In this document: positions 38,975 to 49,888 of the stretch, piece after piece
Layout: each line of letters begins with the position of its first letter
Numbering within the stretch: position 1 is the stretch's first letter
Assembly: GCA_021014325.1 (NCBI GenBank)
Contig: CM037461.1
Coordinates: 3,435,501-3,499,500 of the forward strand
DNA length: 64,000 nucleotides
Direction: 5' to 3'
Source: Plazaster borealis
Taxonomy: Eukaryota > Echinodermata > Asteroidea > Forcipulatida > Labidiasteridae
Notes under the pieces: model-generated
Database searches by the model: none
Told to the model about the DNA's origin: nothing
The model's input: only the letters and a program-made list of their open reading frames with translations
Program-made: the position numbers and the translations under genes

Positions 38975-39302
38975 CTGCTTACAAATTTTGTGCTTAGCAA
39001 AAAATAAGCAGGATACCAGTTACAAATGGTGCATGTGACATGGTATTTTGGCTGGTAACTTTTTTCTGGTAAGCAAAATTTTGTTGAAATCGGGCCCTGG
39101 GCCCACTTTCATAGAGCTGCCTAAGCAGAAAACATTGCTTAGCATTTTTCTGCTTAGCAGAAATAAGCAGGATACCAGTCACCAATGGTACCAATGGTAC
39201 ATGTGACTTGTTTTTTTGGCTGGTAACCTTATTCTGGTAAGCATTATTTTGTTGTGCTTAGCCACTGTTTATGCTTAATCAGCTCTGTGAAATTGGGACC
39301 AG
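38975..39302. mobile_element. Two adjacent GGGCCC foldbacks, first partial
   Basis: A right-hand portion ends at GAAATCGGGCCCTGG (39086). A full copy then runs from GGGCCCACTTTCATAGAGC to CAGCTCTGTGAAATTGGGAC. Confidence 0.75.
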
Positions 39303-39309
39303 GTGGGAA

Positions 39310-40066
39310 TTAATCACGTTTGGTAATTACTCAAAATGAAATTGCATAAAAACTTACTTGGTAACGAGCAACAGAGAGCAAAACATTGTGAGAAACGACT
39401 CCTTCTGAAGTTAAGTAGTTTTTGAGCAAAAAAAGGTAATTTCTCACTGAAATATTTGAATCTGAAAAAGACGTCTGGCCAGAAGTCTTTTTCAGGCATC
39501 TGAAAGCACACAAATTTGTACAACAAGGGTGTTTTTTCTTTCATCATTTTCTTGCAACTTTGATGACCAATTGAGCCCAAATTTTCACAGGTTTATTATT
39601 TGATGCATATGTTGGGATAGACCAAGTGAGAATACTGGGCCCAATTTCATAGAGCTGCTTAAGCAGAAAATATTGCTTAACAATTTTCTGCTAAGCAGAA
39701 ATAAGCAGTATACCAGGCACAAATTGTACACATGACATGGTATTTTTGGCTGGTAACCTTATTCTGGTAAGCATACTTTTGTTGTGCTGAGCTACTTTTT
39801 GTGCTGAAGCTGGGCCCAATTTCATAGAGCTGCTTAAGCAGAAAATGGTGCTTAACAATTTCCTGCTTAGCAGAAATGAGCAGGATACCAGTCACAAATT
39901 GTACATGTGACATGGTAGTTTTAGCTGGTAACCTTATTCTGGTAAGCCTAAGTTTGTTGTGCTTAGCTACTTTTTGTGCTTAAGCAGCTCTATGAAATTG
40001 GGCCCAGCTCTTTGAAACTGGGCCATTGTCTTTGACAATTACCAAACGTGTCCAGTGCCTTTTAAT
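39310..40066 (-). mobile_element. MITE family A split by foldbacks
   Basis: Left part 39310-39636 ends at GTGAGAATACTGG. The terminus resumes at 40027 with TGTCTTTGACAATTACCAAA and ends GTGTCCAGTGCCTTTTAA. Between them lie two GGGCCC foldbacks. Confidence 0.88.
39637..40005. mobile_element. Two tandem GGGCCC foldbacks inside a MITE
   Basis: Copies start at 39637 and 39809, each with GGGCCCAATTTCATAGAGCT. The first lacks its final arm, and the second ends AGCTCTATGAAATTGGGCCC. Confidence 0.88.
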
Positions 40067-40184
40067 GACAGTAGAGGGTGCGCGCTACAAAAGCTTACGT
40101 AGCACGAGAACCCCACTTGAACTAAGTCTAACCTGAGGGCGGTTTTGGTTTTTTATATAAATGCGTCTAAAGTCTTCCTCACCA

Positions 40185-40435
40185 GGGCCCAATTTCACGG
40201 CTCTGCTTACCGTAAGCAAAGAATCGGCGCTTACGGAAGCAGGGAATTCCGCGCTAACGTCAAGCGTATTTCACGGGTTAGCAGGGAATTTTTGCTTGTG
40301 CGCGTGCGTAGTCCACGTTACTAGGCATTCTACGCTTACACAGCTAGCGCAGAAATTCGGCGCTTGCTCAGTAAGCGGAGAATGGTGATCGCAAGCGCAG
40401 AATTCGGCGGTAAGCAGAGCCATGAAATTGGGCCC
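40185..40435. mobile_element. GGGCCC foldback, GC-rich variant
   Basis: GGGCCCAATTTCACGGCTCT and the inverse AGAGCCATGAAATTGGGCCC, with CGCTTACGG-rich interior. Related to 9038-9262. Confidence 0.85.
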
Positions 40436-40446
40436 TGTTCAGTCTT

Positions 40447-40575
40447 AGGCTGTATCTAAATTGGTGGCTAAGGCTACGACTGTTGCTAAGGGAGTTGCTA
40501 AGGACGTCCTATACTCCAACGCATGATGAGGCGAATATCTAGCCGTAGCTGTAGCCGGCAATTCGGACACGGCCT
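40447..40575. mobile_element. Short MITE, AGGCTGTATCTAAATTGG ends
   Basis: Ends AGGCTGTATCTAAATTGG and CAATTCGGACACGGCCT are diverged inverse copies. Interior GGCTAAGGCTACGAC/AGCCGTAGCTGTAGCC. Confidence 0.65.
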
Positions 40576-40584
40576 TTATCTACA

Positions 40585-40775
40585 GGGCCCAATTTCATAG
40601 AGCTGCTTAAGCAGAAAATATTGCTTAAACATTTCCGCTAAGCAACAATAAGCAGGATACCAGTCACAAATGCTACATGTGAAATGGTATTTTAGCTGGT
40701 AACCGTGTTCTGCTAAGCATCATTTTGTTATGCTTAGCTAGTTTTTGTGCTTAAGCAGCTCTATGAAATTGGGCC
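40585..40775. mobile_element. GGGCCC foldback
   Basis: GGGCCCAATTTCATAGAGCT and AGCTCTATGAAATTGGGCC; 191 bp. Confidence 0.88.
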
Positions 40776-41183
40776 GAGTTCACGTCAGATGAACATTATA
40801 CATTCAGACCAAAATGTTATTCCACTTTTCAGGAAAAACTTTGGCCAATTGTTGTGAATAACAATTATTCATTATTGCAGATGTATTATCATACCAAAGC
40901 TCAGTTTTGTATTTTTAACGGACCTTTTTTGTACAAAAAACGTCATTGTTTTGTAAATTTTGGGGTGTAACTGTAAAACTTTTTAACTTTTCTGTACAGT
41001 GTTTTATCTCAGGAATTACAGTGTATGCTGCCATGCTAATAGAGTGGTTTTTTTAGCAGGGCTTGACATTTTTACCGTTATTTTTGTTACACTCTAATAA
41101 TTTCTGGGTCAGATTTGATCCCTTTCTGGCATTTCTGGGTCATGAATTCGAGTTAAAATCACATTTAATCCTGGTCCCATAAT

Positions 41184-41691
41184 AATAATAACAACTAGTT
41201 CTTATATAGCGCATTTTACAATAACGTGTCATGCGCTTTACATTAGTGCCCTGCGGTCGATTTCACCAAACTCTTCCTAACTTAGGATTAATCCTAGGCA
41301 ATGCTAAGAGATAGGACTAGTCTTAAGTACTGGTCCTAACTTAAGACTAGTTCTATCTCTTAGCATTGCCTAGGATTAATCCTAAGTTAGGAAGAGTTTG
41401 GTGAAATCGACGGCTGGTCATTGGGACAATAACATTCCTTTAATCTTTCTCAGCTCCCTGGGGAGTATTCAGCCCCGAGCTGCCGTAGCGCTCCGAATGC
41501 TTTTTCAAACACAATATCAACCTCTACCCTCGCAGGTACCCATTTATACCCCTGGGTGAAGAGAAGCAATTATAATAAAGTATCTTGCTCGAGGATACAA
41601 GTGTCATGACCAGGATTCGAACCCACACTCCAATGACTTAACCATCGGAACTTGAATTCGATGCTCTAAACCACTCGGACACATGACACCT
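41184..41691 (-). mobile_element. SINE S4 in reverse, interrupted by a palindrome
   Basis: Starts with the inverse tail ATAATAATAATAAC, then TATAGCGCATTTTACAATAA, and ends in a tRNA-Leu-like head (inverse) near 41691. The palindrome at 41265-41412 splits CCCTG from CTGGTCATT. The 49161-49513 copy shows the uninterrupted order. Confidence 0.82.
41265..41412. mobile_element. GGTCGATTTCAC palindromic element, copy 1
   Basis: Arms GGTCGATTTCACCAAACTCT and AGAGTTTGGTGAAATCGACG pair across almost the whole 148 bp. The flanking CTG is duplicated. Confidence 0.9.
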
Positions 41692-41854
41692 GGGGTCGAT
41701 TTCACAAAACTCTTCCTAACTTAGGACTAGTCCTAGGTAATGCTAAGAGATAGGACTAGTCTTAAAGTTAGGACCAGTACTTAAGACTAGTCCTATCTCT
41801 TAGCATTGCCTAGGATTAATCCTAAGTTAGGAAGAGTTTTGTGAAATCGACCCC
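41692..41854. mobile_element. GGTCGATTTCAC palindromic element, copy 2
   Basis: GGGGTCGATTTCACAAAACT and AGTTTTGTGAAATCGACCCC. CTG flanks again. Sits directly next to the SINE that holds copy 1. Confidence 0.9.
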
Positions 41855-42360
41855 TGGTCCCTTTCTGGGTTCTGGAATCTGTTTCAAAATCACATTTTTT
41901 GTATAACCACATTTTGGGTCAGCCTGACCCGGAAATGGGTCATAGGTCATGACCCCTGGGACCCGGAATCCGGGTCAATTCTGACTCATGAGATTTTAGA
42001 GTGTATCCCAATGTGACATATTATTGCTTAATCAAACAGATCAATTCATTATCATTAAAGAAAAATTAAATATTAATTATTCCTAAAAATGGCATAGTAA
42101 CTATAATTACAATGTAAAACAAAACAAAAAAAACAATCCTGATTTGAATAGTTATTGTTCTGGAAGTGGAGTTTCTTAAACAGTATAACAAGAAGTATTG
42201 TAGAGGTGTTTAGCACACTGCTAAAAATGGCATTCTTGAAATAAGAATCTTATTATAGGAAAAACTTTTCTTGTGTCATTTCCAAAAAGTCTTATTAGAA
42301 TATCTTTCTAGGGAGTGACACAAGAAATGTTTTCTTGAAATAAGAATGTTTTTTTCTTAT
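41855..42360. other. Intergenic, no gene recognised
   Basis: Contains pairs of words such as GGAAAAACTTTTCTTGTGTC and GACACAAGAAATGTTTTCTT (about 42260-42330) in inverse, suggesting a small inverted-repeat element that surrounds or abuts the next MITE. Confidence 0.45.
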
Positions 42361-42735
42361 TTAAAGGCACTGAACACGTTTGGTAATTGTGAAAGACCAG
42401 TGTTCTCACTTGGTGTATTCCAACATATGCATAAAATAACAAGCCTGTAAAAAAATTGGGCTCAATTGGTCATCGAAGTTGCAAGAAAATGATGAAAGAA
42501 AAAACACCCTTGTTGTACAAATTTGTGTGCTTTCAGATAGGAATAAAAACTTCTTGCAAGAACTTTTTATTATTTTAGTGAGAAATTACCTCTTTCTCAA
42601 AAACTACGTTACTTCAGAGGGAGTCGTTTCCTACAATGTTTTATACTATCAACAGCTCTCCGTTGCTCGTTACCAAGTCAGTTTTTATGCTAATATTTGT
42701 TTTGAGTCATTACCAAACGTGTACGATACCTTTAA
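42361..42735 (+). mobile_element. MITE family A, representative full copy
   Basis: TTAA at 42361-42364 and 42732-42735. Begins TTAAAGGCACTGAACACG, ends CGTGTACGATACCTTTAA. A central hairpin AAAACTTCTTGCAAGAACTTT is the family landmark. Confidence 0.92.
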
Positions 42736-42959
42736 AGAATACCATTTTTAGCAGTGCACGTTTTGAGAATCTTTCAATATTTCATATTATGTGAGTGAGC
42801 TACCCCCCTTTTCCTACCCATCACCCGTCACCTGCTAGTTTCACGTGATCTAGCAAGTACCTTGCATTTTATTATTCCGAATGCTATAAATTATTTTGTA
42901 AACATAAATAATTTGTTTGGTGGGTTTAATTTTAAAGGGGGGCTCCATGGTCAAGTTCA

Positions 42960-43152
42960 GGGCCCAATTTCATAGACCTGCTTAAGCACAAAAAGTAGCT
43001 AAACATAACAAAATTATGCTTACCAAATTAGGGTTACCAGGGAAAATACCATGTTACATGCACCATTTGTGACTGGTATCCTGCTCATTTCTGCTAAGCA
43101 GAAAATTGTTAAGCAATATTTTCTGCTTAAGCAGCTCTATGAAATTGGGCCC
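42960..43152. mobile_element. GGGCCC foldback, opposite orientation
   Basis: GGGCCCAATTTCATAGACCT to AGCTCTATGAAATTGGGCCC. Interior reads ACAAAAAGTAGCTAAACATA first, the reverse of the other copies. Confidence 0.88.
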
Positions 43153-43164
43153 GGTTTTGTGATG

Positions 43165-43645
43165 TTCTAATTTTCCGATAGATAGAGTCCTCATGAAGTA
43201 GGGAGAAAGTTACAAGTCTCTAACCTCACGTTAAAATAGTGTAAATTGTATTTGATACCCTTCCATACCTGGCAAAATTTGTCAACATCCAAAACATCTG
43301 ATAACATCATTCTAAGAAAAATGGGTCTCTGCATTTTTGTACGGGGATGTTTTCGTTCATTACTGACTTTTTCAGAGCGAAGTTTTCTTTGATACTCTTT
43401 CAGAGCGAAATTTGAAACGTGACGTCATTGGATGTCAACGAGGGGTCTGTATGTTCCAAAGATGAAATTGTGTGGCAGTCAAAAGGTCAAATTCGCTGCC
43501 TTGTTGTCGTCAGAAATTCGGGAATGAACTAAAACTAAATCCCTTACCAAAATGTACAGACCCATTTGAAATGTGATGTCATCGAACGTTTGGGATTTTG
43601 ACAAAAATTGCACTTGAAGGGGATCAAACATTGTGGCATTTTACA
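43165..43645. repeat. Dispersed repeat R1, long copy
   Basis: GATAGATAGAGTCCTCATGA, AGTCTCTAACCTCACGTTAA and GCATTTTTGTACGGGGATGT match 48778-49085 and 12400-12655. Confidence 0.65.
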
Positions 43646-43650
43646 CCGTT

Positions 43651-44031
43651 TTAATGGTTTGGGATACTTTTGGTAATTACTCTACAAGTTAATTGTCATT
43701 AAAACTTACTTGGTAAGAAGCACTGAAGAGCTGTTGATATTGTAAAACATTCTTAGAAATGACTCCCTTTGAAGTAGTGTTGTTTTAGAGAAAAGGGTAA
43801 ATTTTCAGCCCCAAAATTTAAATCTGATAAAGGCTTCAGGCTCAGGAATCTGAAAGCACTACATTCTATGCAATGAGGGTGTTTTTTCTTTCATTATTTT
43901 CTTGCAACTTCGATGACCAATTGAGCCTAATTTTCACAGGTTTTTTTATTTTATGCATAATGTTGGGATACATCAAGTGAGGATACTGGTCTTTGACAAT
44001 TACCAAAAGTGTATGTATACCCTGCCTTTAA
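43651..44031 (-). mobile_element. Diverged MITE family A copy
   Basis: TTAA at both ends. CTTGGTAAGAAGCACTGAAG and CGATGACCAATTGAGCC identify the family. It shares its right TTAA with the next element. Confidence 0.78.
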
Positions 44032-44425
44032 AGGCATTGTACGCGTTTGGTAATTGGAACCTTCTGTTTGTTTCAAACCTATATAGTTGTAGATAAATAC
44101 CATAAAACTAACTTGTGAAAATTTCATTTCAAAAGGTGGTAGCATTTTTGAGATATTTCCGAAAATCTGGAGCGGTTATGTCCACGCAGGAAGAATAATC
44201 TGCAATTGGAATACACAATTTTAGAAGCGTTACTGCAGTAACGTTTCTCAGATTCAAATGTTTTGGGGGATAACAAGTGATATATTTTTCCATAACCGCA
44301 GTACTTCAAAGTGAAAAGTTTCTCAAAATGCATTATACTATACAAAGCTGCTGTACTTCTTACCAAGTCAGTTTTTATTGCCATTAATTATCAGAGTCAT
44401 TACCAAACGTGTACGATGCCTTTAA
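44028..44425 (+). mobile_element. MITE family B, representative copy
   Basis: TTAA at 44028 and 44422. Contains GGTGGTAGCATTTTTGAGAT, CACGCAGGAAGAATAATCTG and hairpin AAGCGTTACTGCAGTAACGT. Confidence 0.9.
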
Positions 44426-44768
44426 CGTGAGGTTAGAGACTACATGTACGGTGTAGTTTCCACTTGCATAAGGACTCGATCCATTAGAAAATGGGTGTAC
44501 CACAGAACTGAATTCAACCTTGTAGCCCCATTTTCATTGTTTAATTTTAATTTTTCATTTGTTTTGTAAGTGGCATTCCTCGTGATAATATAGAAAAATG
44601 TGTTCACAGATAATTTAGTTTTACAAAATAACTCTAGTCAATTTTGTCTTTGTTCAATCCAAAATTCATTAAAAATTTACCCAGGAAGTTTGCCTTGACG
44701 CTCATATATAAAACGCTCTATAAGAACAATGTATTATTACTTGAAATTGGAAATTAAGTCGCATCCCC

Positions 44769-45134
44769 TTAAAAGGAAGGTATACCTTTGTTAATTACTC
44801 AAAGGTTAATGACCATAACAACTTGCTTGGTAAAGAACACTGGAGAGCTGTTGATATAAAATATAACACAATTTTAGAAACGACCCCCTTTGAAGTTATG
44901 TAGTTTTAGAGAAAGAGGTAATTTTTCGCACACAAAATTGAATCTGAGAAATGATTTCAGCTCAGACATCTGAAAGCGCACAATTCTGTGCAACAAGGGT
45001 TTTTTTCTTTTCCTTGCAACTTCGATGACCAATTGAGCCCGAATTATTTGTTACTTTATGCAAATGTTGGGATACACCAAGTGAGGATACTGGTCTTTGG
45101 CAATAATACACAAATTAGTATACTTTGCCTTTAA
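44769..45134 (-). mobile_element. Diverged MITE family A copy
   Basis: TTAA at both ends. ACTTGCTTGGTAAAGAACAC and TCTTTGGCAATAATACAC. The T2 repeat begins immediately after it. Confidence 0.78.
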
Positions 45135-45136
45135 GG

Positions 45137-45375
45137 TGATCCCTCTGCTGCCGCTTCCCAGGTTGTATCATACACTTGGGTGTGATCCCTGGCTACACGG
45201 CAGTCTCAGGTTTAATGGCTTCTGACTGGCGCTCCATACAAAGATATTGACAAAATAGGGAGACCGCCAACATAGGGCTAGATAGCTCAGTTGGTAGAGC
45301 GCCGGCACGTTAATCCGGAGGTCGTAGGCCCAAATCCCGCTTTAGTAATGTTGTTTTGTTCAGGCCAAAATTAAA
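45137..45375 (+). mobile_element. tRNA-containing repeat T2
   Basis: GGTGATCCCTCTGCTGCCGC, then a tRNA-like stretch 45277-45346 (A-box TAGCTCAGTTGGTAGAGC, anticodon-loop region ACGTTAA, degenerate B-box). The tRNA part is near the 3' end, not the 5' end, of the repeat. Stem mismatches make a working tRNA gene unlikely. Confidence 0.75.
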
Positions 45376-45400
45376 CTGGGATACAAGTATGTGGTTGTTC

Positions 45401-45602
45401 TATAGACGATGTGACTTCTGACGTCATTCGAAAATCATAACATGATGCGCGCGCATGTCGCCGGGCAAAACCTTTGTGTACTGACAGCCAGCTATAAAGG
45501 ACACGCAATGTCACCATGAGTACGCGTCTTCTTGCCCGGCGGAAACATGACTTTTGTCAACAGAGGGCGGTTTGAATGTAAACAGAGGTCACATCGTCTA
45601 TA
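45401..45602. mobile_element. TATAGACGATGTGAC MITE
   Basis: TATAGACGATGTGACTTCTG at the left; inverse with one change at the right (CAGAGGTCACATCGTCTATA). TA ends suggest a Tc1/mariner-like target site. Confidence 0.82.
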
Positions 45603-45649
45603 GATACCCCATTCACCCTTCAATGACGTCATATAATTATTTCATAGCT

Positions 45650-45796
45650 AAATTTTACTTTTCACAGCCATCAGCTGTAAACTACGTTAAACTAAAGTGT
45701 TTGAAGAAACAGAATTGCGCACACAAAGAACTCAATATGGTTGGGACCAACTTGGTCCTGGAAGTTCGAATACGCACGAGACTTGCACAGTCTAAG
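45650..45796. repeat. Right-end fragment of the AATAGACTGTG MITE
   Basis: AATATGGTTGGGACCAACTT and CACGAGACTTGCACAGTCTA match the end of 30939-31648. Confidence 0.75.
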
Positions 45797-46096
45797 AAAA
45801 GGTCATGGCGATTTTTAAGTTTTAAGTATTTTTCCTCTGGTGTTTTCAATCAGCAAAAGTATTTTTCCAATAACTTGTTGATCAACAATGTAATTCTGTT
45901 TTTCTGCAGATTTTGTAAACAGTTTGTGTTATATGCAACAAAATTATGTATGGTATAAAATACTTTATTTTTCGATATCATCTCGAAATAAAGAAGTCAA
46001 TGAGAAAGTTGAAATATCATGTGAGTTTTCAGGTGTTATTCTTTGTCATCGTCTAAAGTGGACAAATTTAGCTCCATGTTTAAAGGTACTGGACAC

Positions 46097-46636
46097 GCCG
46101 TCTGAGCATTAAATATGCAGAAATAATATTGATACAAGGCTGTAATTGAGTTGTTTTCAGATATAATAACCAATATTATAGCGCAAAAATGGTGCACCAA
46201 TGGCTTGAATTTGGCATTCTTTTGTACAAAATTTCGAACTTCTGAGAGGGGGCACATCCTCCTCCCACTCCCTCCTGCGTCGCATATGTGACGGGCGGTA
46301 GCGCCGATGTACATTTTCTTTCATATTCGCCCCCGAATATGAAAACAAAATCCTGGTTATGGGCCTGAACAAGCCTTTTCTTCGCGTTTTTGTTTGTAAC
46401 TTACAATTTTGTTATTAAGATAATCAGGCGTAAGGTCAGTGTACAAAAAATTATATTTTCTGCATGTAAATGGAAAATTAGTTTTAAAAACATCGAAATT
46501 ATCCCATCAAAGCGTTTAAAATGTAACATTTTACTCTGGAAATTCTCCAATCACAAAAAGTCCAAAAGGGGTGCACGGACATCAGTTGGGGGGGGGGCAC
46601 GTGCCCCACCGTGCCCCCCCCTTAGTTACGCCACTG
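46097..46636 (-). mobile_element. hAT-type MITE copy, truncated, reverse
   Basis: Ends AGTTACGCCACTG at 46636 and carries the same C/G runs and TTCTGAGAGGGGGCACATCC region as 7231-8039. Its other end breaks at a MITE A fragment (TTAAAGGTACTGGACACG, 46080). Confidence 0.82.
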
Positions 46637-46687
46637 TGCAGGCAGACAAAAGACGTACAGACAAACAAACAAAAACCTCACCACAGG

Positions 46688-46722
46688 AAAATTTAGGCCC
46701 TATACTGTAGGGCCTAAATTTT
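46688..46722. repeat. Perfect 15-bp hairpin
   Basis: AAAATTTAGGCCCTA, loop TACTG, then the exact complement. Confidence 0.9.
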
Positions 46723-47034
46723 GTATGGTATTAGGCTATAGACCATAAAAGACACAATAACCAATATCTGCCTTACTGGTCACAGTGCATGAACACTGTT
46801 CCTGCCCTTGTTGATGCATGACATTAAACGTTCATTATTTACTGCATTGCAAATAAAAATAATCCCTACAAACTAGACACCGTTAGAAAGAGCAAATCAT
46901 TTTTTTTAATGTGATATTTTTTTGTCATGTTTCCCGTATAATATATCACTAGTAGTGACAGTATAAGGGAATACACTAACTTCTTGTTCATCTACGGGTT
47001 TTACTAGAAAATCCCGTAGTTAGACAAATATGGG

Positions 47035-47409
47035 TTAAAGGCACTGGACACGTTTGGTAAATGTCAAAGACCAGTGTTCTCACTCGGTGTATCCCAACAT
47101 ATGCATAAAATAACAAGCCTGTGGAAATTTGGGCTCAATTGGTCATCGAAGTTGCAAGAAGAAAAAAACACCCTTGTTGCACAATGTGTGTGCTTCCAGA
47201 TGCCTGAAAAAAGGCTTCAGGCCCGAAGTCTTTTTCAGATTCAAATATTGAGTGAGAAATTACCTCTTTCTCAAAAACTACGTTACTTCAGAGGGAGTCG
47301 TTTCTTAAAAAGTTGTATACTATCAACAGCTTTCCGTTGCTCTTTACCAAGTAAATTTTTATGCTAATATATATTTTGAGTAATTACCAAACGCGTCCAG
47401 TGCCTTTAA
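47035..47409 (+). mobile_element. MITE family A copy
   Basis: TTAA at both ends; TTAAAGGCACTGGACACG and CGCGTCCAGTGCCTTTAA. Central variant GCTTCAGGCCCGAAG. Confidence 0.9.
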
Positions 47410-47886
47410 ACAAATACTAGCGAGAACAAAGCTCAAAGAGCTATTAAAAACAACATAATTAAAGCATCAAAGGGCAGCTCTTTAGTTAAACACCGGGTAT
47501 ATACACAGCAAAAGCATGGCTATAAAATAAGCAGTGATATTAAAATGGTCGTATAAAAAGGTTGTAAAATAGTGAGAAGTGATTAGAAAACCCCATAAAT
47601 TTGCCTCTGGAAATACAACTAGTGGAACACACGATCCGCCATTTTGTGGAGTCAAATATTTGGTTCTACAAAATAGCTGACCGTGATCTGGCATGAAATT
47701 ACACACAAACCACACAATTTCAAGGAATTTTTATGTGAATCATTATGTTCTACTTTTAAAATATCTTGCCAACCCATATTCATTTCATAACAAAAGATGT
47801 TATAGCCCAAAGCGCCCAATCCAATGCAACGTGTTCCTTTTATGGGTGCACCCCATTAAATAAACTCCCATAGCATACAGTGCAAA

Positions 47887-48468
47887 ATGCTAAATATTCA
47901 AAAATATAAAAAAATACTTAGAAGTCTCACAGCTTTTTACAGTAAAGGGGAATTTATCCATTGCTCTTTAACTTTATCCTCTGCTCAATTTAATACGGGC
48001 AGTCCCAAGGCCCGGAGAGTTATTCTCCCTCCAAATAAAAACACCACTACAGCAGTGAAATTTTCCAAACGTCCGAGCATCAATCTTGAAAAATGTCCCT
48101 ACACCTCTCGGCAAATAGGACCATTTTCTGGGCCTATGTCATCCAAAATACCTCAAGTTGGAAAGCAAAAACCCCCAGGTCACAATTGGCAGCATTTTAA
48201 TACTTTCCCTCCTTTTTGGGGCTCTCTTAATCTGTCTAATATAGAATATTCTGAGGGCCTACAAAATATTAATGAGCTCGACGCTCTGATTTCTCCGTAT
48301 TTAGGGGGGGGGGGGTGCACCCCTATGACACAATTCCTTGCGAGTACCCCCCCCCCCCCTTCAGTTTTGTTGCTGCTATGGTCGCCGGTCTCCAAAAGGA
48401 AACAATGTTTTGGTAGTTCTGACAAAACAATCGCAGACAGTGTTAATGTTTTGTGTGATCAACCATAG
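47887..48468 (+). other. 193-codon ORF of uncertain status
   Basis: An ATG-initiated frame of 582 bases, long for this AT-rich region. It has no recognisable domain, passes through G and C homopolymers (48303-48315, 48348-48358), and has no splice signals or obvious promoter. A random ORF or an eroded element seems likelier than a gene. Confidence 0.18.
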
Positions 48469-48777
48469 AAAAGGGACAGAGTCTGTCCTTTCTCTGTGGA
48501 ACACCATGTACAATTGTCATCACGTAAACACATTGTCCATAATTTTGGTTGTAACGACCGAAATCAGCTGTTGTGTATTTTAGGTTTTCATGGGCAGTTT
48601 TCTGGAATAATTATGACTTCGTTTCAGAGGTAAAAAATTCACAGAAAACAAAAATGATTGTAGTATGAACTGCATATAATCAGTAAGCTTTCAGACAAAA
48701 CTTAAACAATGGTGTCTGTTAGGCTATCCTTACCAATCCTGGGTACCTTTAAAAAGGAAGGGAAATGACCAATTCAA

Positions 48778-49085
48778 TTTTGTGATGTACTCATTTTCCA
48801 ATAGATAGAGTCCTCATGTAAGTGGGGAAAAATTAAAAGTCTCTAACCTCACGTTAAAAAAGTGTAAATAGCCATTGCATACAATACCCTCCAGTGCAAA
48901 ATTTGTCAACATCCAAAACATCCGTTTACTCCATTCTGAGAAAAATGGATCTGTACATTTTTGTGCGGGAATGTTTTGGTTAAATCCTGACTTGTTCAGA
49001 GCGAAATTTGAAACATGACGTCATTGGATTTCAACAACTTATGGGTCTATACATTCCAAGGAGGAATATTTCGTCAGTCAAAATG
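48778..49085. repeat. Dispersed repeat R1 copy
   Basis: CCAATAGATAGAGTCCTCAT, CTCTAACCTCACGTTAAAAA. May resume near 49893 (GGAAAGTCAGGAATGAACCA) beyond the SINE pair. Confidence 0.65.
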
Positions 49086-49111
49086 TCAAATTCAAAGTCA
49101 TTTGATTGAGT

Positions 49112-49888
49112 AGCGTGGCCGAGCGGATAAGAACACATAACCCAAGCTCTGGTGTTTCTGATAAACAAATAAATAAATAAATAACAATTTCTTATAAAGC
49201 GCATTTTACAATAAACGTATCAATGCGCTTTACATTAGTGCCCTGGTCATTGGGCCAATAACATTCCTTTAATCTTTCTCAGCTCCCTGGGGAGTATACA
49301 GCCCCGAGCTGCCGTAACGCTCCGAAGGCTTTTTCAAACACAATATCAACCTCTACCCTCACAGTTAGGCATTTATACCCCTGTGTGAAGAGAAGCAATT
49401 ATAGTTAAGTGTCTTGCTCAAGGACACAAGTGTCATGACCGGGATTCGAACCCACACCCTGATGACTTAGCCACCAGAACTTGAATTCGATGCTCTTAAC
49501 CGCTCGGCCACAACACCCTGATCAGCTGAGTTTGGGTTCGAATCCCAGTCGTGACACCTGTGTCCTTAGGCAAGACACTTAACCACATGCGTCGTCCTTC
49601 GGATGGGACGTAAAGCCGTTGATCCCATGTGTTGTGTAATGCACGTAAAAGAACCCAGTGCACTTATCGTAAAGAAAAGGGGTTCGCCCCGTGTTCCTGG
49701 TCTGATCGGCAGCATATATTGCGCCACAGCACCTTGTAAACCATTGCATGGTGCTATAAAATGACTAGGCCTCATACTTCAAACGTAGCTCCACATACCT
49801 TGCGGGAAAAAAGCGCACCATTGTCCGACTCAGACAATGTTGCGCTTAGAAACATCCATATTAAGCGCCTAATAAATGTTGTGTATTA
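49112..49888 (+). mobile_element. tRNA-Leu-like SINE with another SINE inserted
   Basis: The head runs GTAGCGTGGCCGAGCGG to GGTGTTTCTGAT (49160). It resumes at GATCAGCTGAGTTTGGGTTC (49518) and continues through the usual body to about 49888. Confidence 0.85.
49161..49513 (-). mobile_element. SINE S4, reverse, nested
   Basis: (AAAT)n tail in inverse, then AAAGCGCATTTTACAATAAA, ending in an inverse tRNA-Leu-like head (CTCTTAACCGCTCGGCCACA). CTGAT flanks both sides as a short target duplication. Confidence 0.85.

Noticed and set aside
45277..45346. Possible tRNA-Asn-like gene
   Set aside because: Boxes are present, but position 33 is not T, stems have mismatches, and it belongs to the dispersed T2 repeat.
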